Source: Hydrangea macrophylla
Lineage: Eukaryota > Streptophyta > Magnoliopsida > Cornales > Hydrangeaceae
NCBI GenBank assembly: GCA_033977485.1
Contig: CM066995.1
Location: 45,629,736-45,693,735, forward strand
DNA length: 64,000 nt
Direction of reading: 5' to 3'
A program made the position numbers and the translations under genes. Below are positions 56,063 through 64,000 of this stretch, piece by piece (position 1 is the first letter of the stretch; every line of letters begins with the position of its first letter). The notes under the pieces were generated by a model, which was not told the DNA's origin, ran no database searches, and saw only the letters and a list, made by a program, of their open reading frames with translations.

Positions 56063-57298
56063 TTGAACCCAGAATCTCTGGTTTTACAGACCAGAATTTT
56101 TGATCTTGGGTTCACTCAAGGATTAGACTTGAAAGCATCCTTTTGATCGAATTAATCAATTTTTGTGTGCCTGTTGCATTTCACTTGCATGTCCATCTAG
56201 TCGATTGCACTGAACTATGACCTTCGAGGCTCGGGGCAACCCGGTCGATCATGTTATCATGGGACTGTGTGATCACCTTTGTTCTCATACCATGTATTGG
56301 TATATAAAGCATCCTATCGGATGTGTGTCAAGGGTCCCTTATTTGACCAAAACCCAGCCTTTGCATGGTAGTTTCTGTAGAACCTTTCAATTCTTAGGAA
56401 ATTAATTCTTGATTAAGATTTATATGCTAGGAAGTCTTGTATGCCTGGAAGGGATTATTTGAGATGATGACGATGCTCACTTAATACGAGACATGTAAAC
56501 TTTTAATCACCTTTTAATGTCCCACGACATTGGGAACATGCTGAATCTTGATTATAAGATTACATCTCTTATATCATGTTAGCTAAGAACCATTGATCTG
56601 TTATGCATCCGAATTCATGAAAAGTACGGTGATGATCCGATCATGTGATCCTTCCAGCCAATGAATTTAAAATCCATCTTTGTAAGCAAATAAGATTTTT
56701 ATCATCTTTACCCCAAGGTTATCTCAAAAAGTCATACTTCCAAAAAAATCTTTATTAATGTTCCAAACCAATCATTGTCGAGATACATGTTTGCACATCC
56801 TCGAATCCTTAGAAATCGTTTTCTGAACAAGTGCCTTTCAAAATGAGTTTCAAAGCAAAAAATTTAACCTGATAATCTTTATAAACCATTCCTTATTAGA
56901 ATTTAATTTCATCGTGAATTTCAAAAGCCTTTTAAAATGATCAACCTTCGAAAAAGGGTGATGAGGATCACAATGAGAGGTGAAATTGGCACATTTAACA
57001 TGAGTGAGGATCTTATATGCCTATGTGTCTATTTGTTAGGACTAGAATTTTCCTTTCTTTTGCATATAAAGTAGGCATACACGTATACATGCATTGTATC
57101 TGTGTGGCATATGAACCATTCATGAGAGTTTAACCAAGTATCTTTAAAAAAAAAGAAGATTATGATAAAAAGAAACAATAAAAAGTCTTTTTGAAATCAT
57201 TAAAATTCTTTTGTAGGGCAAAAATAGCATCAGTTTTGGGCATAGTCTGGTTTAGAGGTCCCAAAGCAAGGTTGGTAAGGAGAGAAAACAACACTCAG
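56063..57298 (+). other. Leader of the Tat/Ogre-like element
   Basis: About 1.2 kb lies between the primer-binding site and gag. No coding motif is recognised. Ogre elements can carry an extra ORF before gag, but nothing supports one here. Confidence 0.5.
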
Positions 57299-59074
57299 AT
57301 GGCATACGAAACAAACACCGGGGAATTAGTAGAGTTGAGGGCAATAGTGGAAAGGCAGGAAGAGCACATGAGGCGACAGGCTGAGAACATAAATCGTATG
57401 ATGATCACGATAGAAGCAATGACCCGCCAGCCACCACCCGTAAATTCGTAAATTATCGACCCACCCCCTCTAGTGGCAAAAGAAGAAGACTGGTTTGATG
57501 ATCAGGAAGCACAGAGGGCTGATGTATTACGAGCTGACAGAGAAAGGGAAAAAACTGAGAAAGAAAGGATAATGGCTGAGAAAGTTGAGAAGCTTGAAAG
57601 GGTGATACGCAAAACACAGGGGATTAATACTTATCTATAGGAATTAGAAGGGTTGTACGATGGGGTCCGCGAGACACTGCTTGCCAGTTTTAAAATGCCA
57701 ATTTGATAAGCTCGATAAGACATGTAATCCTCACAACCATGTGAGGATGTGTATCGAAGCTTTCCAACCTAGTGAATTGAGCACTGCCATGATGGCCATC
57801 CTGTTTCAATGAACCTTAACTGGGGCTACCCTGGCCTGGTATCTCACACTCGAACCAAGCAAGACTAGGGTCTAGGAAGAGGTAGTTAAAGCTTTTGTGG
57901 CACAATATGAGTATAGTCAAGACTTGAATGTCACAGTTCGAGATTTGGAAACCACTAGACAGGGGAATAAGGAATCATTCGCCGAATATTTGAGTAAATG
58001 GAGGGAAAAAGCAGCTAAGATGGTGCAATGGCCGTCTGAAAAAGAGCGAATCCGGATGTTAATGAAGAATCTCCAACCGGTGTACCAGGAGAAGATGAGC
58101 TTTTAGTCGATTAACACTATCGCTGAAGCCTTTGATGTGGGGATGAGGATAGAAGACGCGATCTAAGAAAGAGTGATCGAGAAAGAGGAGCAACCGAACA
58201 GGTATTAGAGGCCAAGCTATGGGTCGAACAGAGTACATTCGGGGGGTCACTGTGGCCCTACCGACGTCAACGCACTAAGGGAGCTAGACAGAAAATTTGA
58301 TATAACGAGGAAGGGAAGAGACAAGCAACCAAGGAAGTTTTCAGACTTAGGGGTATCACTATCAACCACTCTTGATAGGATGATGGCAAAAAGGCATCTT
58401 TGCCAATTGGAATCTCAACCTTTACCAAGTCTGCTTATGCCAAGCTTTCGAGAGGATCTCTATTGCAAATTTCACCAACAAAAGGGTCATGCCATGGATC
58501 AGTGCACAAGGTTGAGGCATGAAATCCAAGATCTCATTGATAACAAGGTAATATCAGAACCGCCTGTCAAAGCTCCAAATGTTACTAGAAACCCGCTGCC
58601 AAATTTCTTAGGGTCAAAGGAGACAACCTTCGATCCATCTGAGTTGATTGCCAAAGTTGGGGAACCAAAGAAACCGTACCAGCCGCCGAAAGAATCTGAA
58701 ATATGCACTCTGGAAAACCAGTCAAAAAATGTGGAGAGGAATTGACAAAGCAAATGGATTTGTGGGCTTAAGAAGCTAACAAAGCAAATGGTCGGGATGT
58801 GGGTCAGGTAGAAGACGATTTGTGGTATGAAAGTGACTAAGAGACAGAAACAAGGAAAGAAAGCTTGAAACCCGGTTTAAAAATTGACAATTTGTGGGCA
58901 AAAGAAGAAGTCAGCCATCTAACTCGGTCAAGGAGACACTTTAAACCGCACGAGTTGGGGGAAGATCACCCGCGGAGGGAGTTAGACAAAGGAAAGGGGA
59001 AGATGAATGAGGAAGAGGATGAGGATAGGGTTCTAAAGCAAATGAAGAAAACCCAGGCCAATATCACCATCTAG
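57299..59074 (+). pseudogene. Tat/Ogre-like gag
   Basis: ATG at 57,299 opens a frame starting MAYETNTGELVELRAIVERQ, an N-terminal coiled-coil-like stretch. An upstream in-frame ATG at 57,191 is possible but less likely. Core motifs are TLTGATLAWYLTLEPSKT, FVAQYEYSQDLNVTVRDLE, FAEYLSKWREKA and RMLMKNLQPVYQEKM. A short zinc-knuckle-like CKFHQQKGHAMDQC (58,469-58,510) is followed by RLRHEIQDLID, characteristic of Tat-lineage Gag. The C-terminus is charged (about 58,760-59,074). Stops at about 57,449, 57,639, 57,703, 57,811, 57,871, 58,104, 58,164 and 58,743 show decay. Confidence 0.85.
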
Positions 59075-60530
59075 GGCTTGTTGATCACTTCTAAACGCCA
59101 CAGGTAGGCAGTCCTGGATGCCCTTAATCAGTCTGATGTTTCTATCAACACAGCACTGGAGGTTCTTGTGGGGATGATCGGCAAAATTCTAACCTTGGCT
59201 TTTACTTTCTCCTCAGATGATTTACTCCCTGAAGGGCCCATTCACAATAAACCGTTGTAGGTCACGGCTGAATGCTTGGGGAATATTGTAGCTACTTGTC
59301 TTGTTGACAACGGGTCTGCTTTAAACGTGTGCCCGTTTGAACAGCCAAGTGAATGGGTCTGGATGAGTCAACTTTTATCCCGTCTGAACAAAAGGTGAGG
59401 CTATATGACAACACCCAAAGGACGCTCATGGGTATAGTCTTCCTCAATCTCACCATCGTGCTCGTAGAAAAAGAAGCCAAGTTCCAGATCATCGACATTC
59501 CCGCCTCTTTCAATCTACTATTGGGTAGGCCATGATTTGATAGTCTAGGTGCCATACCATCGACAATTCATCAGAAGTTAAGTGTGTCTGGAAAAACAAG
59601 GTCTACAATATCCTTGGGGATATTCAGGTCTACCTGTTTGAAGCTTCGTCAAGCGCACCCATTCTAGAAGTATAATTGAAAGAAGAAGAAACAAATCTGG
59701 GAGGGCTTGAGTTTATTAATATGTTGTAAGAAGCCAAGCCGAGGGAGTTCCTGAAGCTCTATTTTGATCATTATGCAAGCCCGTTAGTCGCCAGGATTAT
59801 GAAGAAGATGGGTTTCTTCCCGGGCATAGGACTAAGAAAGAATCATCAAGGTTTGCCAGAGTTTCTGAGAATCCCCACCCAGACTCATACTCATGGTTTG
59901 GGTTATCAGCTGTCAAAAAAGGAACTGAGGGAAAAGAATCAAGTAGCTAATGCACCAATGATCCCCTACTAGAAAACGCTCAATGGATACTTTGTGAAGG
60001 AGGGAGAAGATTTCCCCTCTTGTAGCTTCCCAGAACCATGGGTGGATCAGAAGGACAATCACTTAAATCCAGGGTTTAAGATCTTCTTCCCCCATGAATT
60101 TTCCAAGTATGAAGACCCATACTTGCAGGTCCCCGTGAAGTCCGCCACTGTCAAAGATTGGATCGGTGTGCTAGAGGGACCAACTATGCAAAATTTATTG
60201 GGCGAAGGAAGCATGAAAATTGAAGAAAAAGGTCAAGAAGGGGTTATAAAAGCTGAAGTCAAGGGAAAATATGTTGAGGAAGAGGTACAGGAAGAAGACA
60301 AGGGGAACGACATAGAAGAACCAGAGGGTGCAGTGACAGAAGGAGGGGATGAAAAGGAAAAGCTGCCAGACTGTGACATTGTGGAGCTGAAGCAAGGAGT
60401 CAACAAGAAATGGATTTTCGAGTCTAGTGATAAGTACCCCCCCCCCCCCCCTCCCAGAGTCTATAATGGCCCAAATGAGGCATCTTACTATTGCTATGTT
60501 TGTTATAATCACCCCAAACAAAGTTATTAA
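59075..60530 (+). pseudogene. Tat/Ogre-like protease and linker region
   Basis: The retroviral-type aspartic protease core is ATCLVDNGSALNVCPFE (about 59,290-59,340) with the catalytic Asp in VDNGSA. After a shift near 59,345 come VRLYDNTQRTLMGIVFLNLT and PASFNLLLGRP of the same fold. A glycine-rich MKKMGFFPGIGLRKNHQG segment (59,801-59,855) resembles the G-patch-like motif of Tat elements. The last frame (59,994-60,530) is acidic and has a Pro run encoded by 15 consecutive C. Protease would process the polyprotein. Stops near 59,072, 59,260, 59,395 and 59,968 break it. Confidence 0.8.
60437..60451 (+). repeat. Run of 15 C
   Basis: A pure C homopolymer within the acidic pro-pol linker frame, giving a Pro run. 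Homopolymers of this length are prone to length error, so the exact number is uncertain. Confidence 0.8.
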
Positions 60531-60540
60531 AAGTATGACA

Positions 60541-61650
60541 AATTCTGCTTACTCGAATGTGCTTAATGAATGTGATGAATGTGGTGAATGTGATGACCAT
60601 GAAATACCAAGTGAATTACAAAAATTAATTGAAAAAGAAAAGGAATATGCATGTAAAATCATTGAGAACACTCTAACAATTAATCTAGGAAGTGAAGATA
60701 ATCCCCAAAATGTTTTTATTGACTCTACGCTTAGCAATGAAGAAAGCAAAAAATCGATCAATCTATTAAATGAATTTAAAGATGTTTTTGCATGGTTTTA
60801 TAGTGATATACCAGGTACTGATCCAAAGATAGTCCAACATCATATCCCCCTCTTTCCTAACTCAAAACCAATAAAACAAAAATATTGAGGCGAATGAGGC
60901 CTAAATGGGCACTTAAAGTAAAAGAGGAAGTTAAAAAGCAATTAAAAGCTGGATTCTTGACAGTCACCGAGTATCCTAAATGGATTGCCAACATTGTGCC
61001 GGTCCCAAAAAAAAATGGTCGTGTTAGGTTGTGCGTTGATTTTCGAGATCTGAACAAAGCAAGCCCTAAAGACAATTTTCCTTTACCTCATATCGACGTA
61101 CTTGTTGATAACACTGTAGGGCATGAACTCATGTCTTTTGTGGATGGATTCTCAGGTTATAACCAGATTCTTATGGTGCTAGAGGATAGGGAGAAAACTA
61201 TCTTCATCACGCCTTGGGGAACGTATTGCTATAGGGTAATGCCGTTTGGGCTCAAGAATGCAGGGGGCAACGTATCAGCGGGCCGCTACTACATTGTTGC
61301 ATGACATGATCCATAAAGAGGTAGAGGTGTATGCGGATCATATGATTGTGAAATCTAAGGAGATGAGAGGACACTTGGAGGCATTAAGGAAGTTCTTTGA
61401 AAGGTTGAGAGAATTTAGAATGAGGCTACACTCTCAGAAGTGCACCTTCAAAGTCACTACCAGAAAGTTGTTAGGATTCCTTATCACCTAGAGGGGAATA
61501 GAAGTGGACCCGACTAAAATAAAAGCCATAGTTGAAATGCAGTCACCGAAAAATGAGAAGGAGTTGAGGGGATTCCTGGGTAGAATATAGTTCATTAGCT
61601 GCTTCATCTCAAAGCCCACCTTGACATGTGACCCACTATTTAAGTTGCTT
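60541..61650 (+). pseudogene. Tat/Ogre-like reverse transcriptase
   Basis: The N-terminal LLNEFKDVFAWFYSDIPGTD and IVQHHIPLFPNSKPIKQK precede a break at 60,886. The RT then continues with GFLTVTEYPKWIANIVPVPK, RVRLCVDFRDLNKASPKDNF, FVDGFSGYNQI (first catalytic Asp, about 61,140) and TPWGTYCYRVMPFGLKNAG. After a shift near 61,264 comes VEVYADHMIVKS (about 61,323), where the second Asp of the usual YADD is His. LRGFLGRI ends the domain at about 61,590. It would copy RNA to DNA; the altered YADD and the breaks make it inactive. Confidence 0.88.
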
Positions 61651-62160
61651 AGAAAAGGAGAGAAGTTTGAGTGGGATGCCCTATGCCAACAAGCATTTGA
61701 TAAAATCAAAACCTATCTCCAAAACCCACTTGTCCTATTACCACCTATGCCCGGAAGGCCTTTATTGCTATACCTTTCTGTGTCTGAAGATTCGATGGGG
61801 TGTATGTTGGCCCAAGAAGGAAAAGAGGAGCATGTAGAAAAGGCCATTTATTATCTAAGCAAAAGGATGATCGGATATGAGCTAAAATATTCGCCTTTAG
61901 AGAAAGCTTGTAGGTCTTGGTCTGGTGCACCCATCCCCTTAGGCACTACATGTTAGCCTTTCCCGTAACAAATACTTATTTGAAAAACCTATTTTGGCCA
62001 TTAGGATTTCCCGATGGACCATGATGCTGGCTAAATTCGATATCAAGTATATCACTGCCAAATCCGTAAAAGGGAGAGCTATCGCCGAATACCTGGCCGA
62101 TCATGTAGTAGAATCTGAGGAGAAGGGTGAGTTTCGAATCCTGGATGAAGGAGTGATGGG
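61651..62160 (+). pseudogene. First RNase H domain of the Tat/Ogre-like element
   Basis: FDKIKTYLQNPLVLLPPMPG links RT to RNase H. LLLYLSVSEDSMGCMLAQEG and KAIYYLSKRMIGYELKYSPLEKAC are the first two motif blocks. After a shift near 61,915 the frame gives WVTHPLRHYML, then ISRWTMMLAKFDIKYITAKS and GRAIAEYLADH at the end. It would remove RNA from the RNA/DNA hybrid. Confidence 0.8.
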
Positions 62161-62175
62161 GATAGAGGAATATTT

Positions 62176-62460
62176 ATGAAAAATGTATTTTGATGGAGCG
62201 GAGTATGAAGCATGTATAGTCGAGATGGAAGCGGCATTAGCCTTAAAAGTTGAGAGGATTAATGTTTTCGGAGATTCCAACTTGATCATATCCCAAGTAT
62301 GAGGTGATTGGAGGGTAAAACATGAGAAGTTGAGATTTACCATGACTATCTGGAGAGCTTGAAAGTATAGTTCAAGAAAATATCATTCTATTACCTTACC
62401 TATGAAGAGAACCAGTTGGCTGATTCCCTAGTAACCTTAGCCTCGATGATACAAATCCCC
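62176..62460 (+). pseudogene. Second, archaeal-type RNase H domain with internal deletion
   Basis: KMYFDGA is followed directly by EYEACIVEMEAALALKVERI and VFGDSNLIISQV, then NQLADSLVTLASM. This is the additional RNase H of Tat-clade elements. In intact relatives roughly 35-40 residues separate DGA from the NNAAEYEAC block; here they are missing. The TGA before KMYFDGA stands where relatives have Trp, and another TGA follows ISQV. A shift interrupts the stretch around 62,340-62,400. Confidence 0.75.
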
Positions 62461-63797
62461 TCAGGAGTCACCATGATCCCGCTATCCATAGAGATAAGGA
62501 ACCAACCTTCATTTAAGATGATCGCAGCCCTAGAAGATGAAGGTGAAGTGCCTTGGTACAAGGATGTTTGGAATTTCATTAAAGAAGGAGAGTACTCCGA
62601 AGGAGCTTCAGAGAAGGACAGAAAGGTGATTCGAAGATTCTCTGCCTAATTTGTGATCTATACAGATAAGTTGTGGAAGAAGTCATACACCGGGTATAAT
62701 TTGGAGTGTTTATATGGAAATGAGGCTAAGAGAATGATGGAGGAAATACACAAAGGAGTTTGTGGACCACACATGAACGGGTATATGTTGGCGAAGAAGA
62801 TAATTCGGCAAGGGTATTACTGGATAACCTTAGATACAGATTGCTGTGAGTATGTCAGAAGATGCCACAAGTGCCAGATCCATGCAAATTTGATGCATAC
62901 CTCGCCCTCCCAACTCTATAGCATGACTACGCCTTGGTCATTTTCTATATGGGGTATTGATATTATTGGTGAAATAGTTCCAAAAGCCTCTAATGTACAT
63001 TGGTACATTATTGTGGTAATTGATTATTTTACCAAGTGGGTGGAGGCTGCGTCGTATGCAACTTTGAAGGCTAAAGATGTGGTGAGCTTCATAGAGAAGA
63101 ACATAATTTGCAGATATAGGGTCCCAAATGAGTTTATTTTGGATCACGACAGTCATTTCCAAGGTGAAGTCATCCCACTTTTAGAGAAATACAAGATAAC
63201 ATGTCATCAGTCATCCCTGTATAGACCGCAAACGAATGGGGTGGTGGAAATAGCAAATAAGAATGTCAAAGCAATCTTGGGGAAAATGACAGACACGTAA
63301 AAGGATTGGCACGAGAAACTACCACTTGCACTATGGGGATAACGAACCTCTGTGAGAACTTCTACAGGAGCTACACCATATTCATTGGTTTATGGGATGG
63401 AGGCGGTTATTCCAATTGAGGTAGAGATACCCTCTCTTCGGGTTTTGGTGGAGTATGAAGTAATCGAATTAGAATATATCTAGGGAAGGTATGAGGGGTT
63501 GATGCTGTTCGAAGTGAAAAGGTTGGCTGCAATAAACCATTCTCGGGGATATCAGAAGAGGATAGCTCATGCTTTCAACAAAAATGTTCGCCCAAGAAAG
63601 CTTGTTGAGGGTGACCTAGTCCTCAAAAAATTGAAAGTGCCCGTTTATGACCCAGAGGAAAATTTAAACCCAACTGGGTCGAGCCATACATCATTAAGAC
63701 TCTCCTTTCTAGAGGGGCTGCCTATCTTATGGACCTAGACGGGGTTGAAGTTAAACAGCCAATTAACCTCGATCGCCTCTAGAAGTATTTTGCTTGA
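62461..63797 (+). pseudogene. Tat/Ogre-like integrase
   Basis: The N-terminal linker (PWYKDVWNFIKEGEY) leads to the zinc-binding HKGVCGPHMNGYMLAKKI...CHKCQIH. The DDE core reads IWGIDIIGE (about 62,950), VPNEFILDHDSHFQ (about 63,135) and QTNGVVEIANKN (about 63,240), so all three acidic residues are kept although the usual TDNG is [24 protein letters not shown] and FNKNVRPRKLVEGDLVLKK follow, and the frame ends at 63,797 after a shift near 63,670. There is no chromodomain. Stops at 62,647, 63,298, 63,341 and 63,481 break it. Confidence 0.88.
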
Positions 63798-64000
63798 AAC
63801 CGTTTCTTTCAAAACCTCCTACGTAGATGAACTACGCTTGACCGGATTCCTACTCGAGGATACGTAGGCAACCTGCTCAGTTCGGTCATTAATAATTGCC
63901 CGAGTGGCGCCTTTTGTTAAGCCTTAAACTGAACTACAGCGGACCTGATACCCACTCAAAGATAAGTAGGCGGGCTCTTCAAAAGCCTTCGGTCCATGAA
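63798..64000 (+). repeat. Post-pol untranslated region with two GAACTACG...ACGTAGGCA blocks
   Basis: Block 1 runs 63,829-63,870 and block 2 63,931-63,971, about 102 bp apart. Each has a CTAC...GTAG pair that could form a stem, with a GAT-(T/A)-CC segment between. A third relative sits at 31-69. The window ends before the 3' LTR. Confidence 0.7.

Larger units (their letters stand above)
32557..64000 (+). mobile_element. Tat/Ogre-like Ty3/gypsy element, 5' part, split by an Athila-like element
   Basis: The element begins at the LTR start TGTAGACACC (32,557) and is interrupted at 35,266/35,267. It resumes after 55,597 with the rest of the LTR, the primer-binding site, gag, protease, RT, RNase H, a second archaeal-type RNase H and integrase. 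Two RNase H domains mark the Tat clade, and the TGGCGACTC-type primer-binding site fits Ogre. Its 3' LTR is beyond the window. Without the insertion, 11.1 kb is seen. Coding frames are heavily broken, so it is inactive. CAGGT (32,552-32,556) would be its left target duplication. Confidence 0.85.

Noticed and set aside
1..64000. Search for host genes, tRNA, rRNA or an operon-like gene system
   Set aside because: No intact non-transposon gene, tRNA cloverleaf or rRNA segment was recognised; tRNA-like words are primer-binding sites.

Overview
This window looks like nuclear DNA from a flowering plant, probably a eudicot; I cannot name the species. It is AT-rich and consists almost entirely of decayed transposable elements. 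The two large elements belong to plant-specific Ty3/gypsy lineages (Tat/Ogre-like and Athila-like). There are also a gag-only non-autonomous LTR element, several solo LTRs, a broken hAT transposon and many small inverted-repeat elements, several with 9-bp target-site duplications (TSDs) typical of Mutator-like elements. I found no intact host gene, tRNA, rRNA or CRISPR array, and every recognisable coding region carries stops or frameshifts.

Left part (1-14,360). The window opens in the last bases of a Tat/Ogre-like element: its polypurine tract (228-241) and a long 3' LTR starting at 242 with TGTAGACACC. That LTR sits in a fragment of a TGTCAC-type LTR (to 4,952), which sits in a reverse-oriented LTR of the same Tat-like family (4,953-5,769 and 9,975-10,788), which is itself split by a 4.2-kb solo LTR (5,770-9,974). 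A second solo LTR (11,385-13,424, TSD GATCC) and a small MITE follow.

Middle part (14,361-32,556). A complete 3.8-kb LTR element with TSD ATCCT carries gag but no pol (TR-GAG-like). Next come a degraded RNase H-like fragment and a cluster of short inverted-repeat elements, including a 1.3-kb Mutator-like element nested in another. After these lie a solo LTR, a hAT MITE, a 3.6-kb hAT element with a broken transposase on the minus strand, and the start of another TGTCAC-type LTR.

Right part (32,557-64,000). A Tat/Ogre-like element begins at 32,557, inserted in the TGTCAC-type LTR. Its own 5' LTR is split by a 20.3-kb Athila-like element (35,267-55,592, TSD TGCAT). The gag gene of the Athila-like element is in turn interrupted by a minus-strand non-autonomous LTR element (37,524-43,689). 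After the Athila-like element the Tat/Ogre-like element resumes with the rest of its LTR, primer-binding site, gag, protease, reverse transcriptase, two RNase H domains and integrase. The window ends before its 3' LTR.

The least explained signals are periodic arrays of TCGA-centred palindromes (GATCGATCGA-like in the Athila-like element, GTCGACTG-like in the TGTCAC-type LTRs) and a conserved GAACTACG...GATACGTAGGCA block downstream of Tat/Ogre pol. All homology and lineage statements come from reading motifs by eye; no database search was run.
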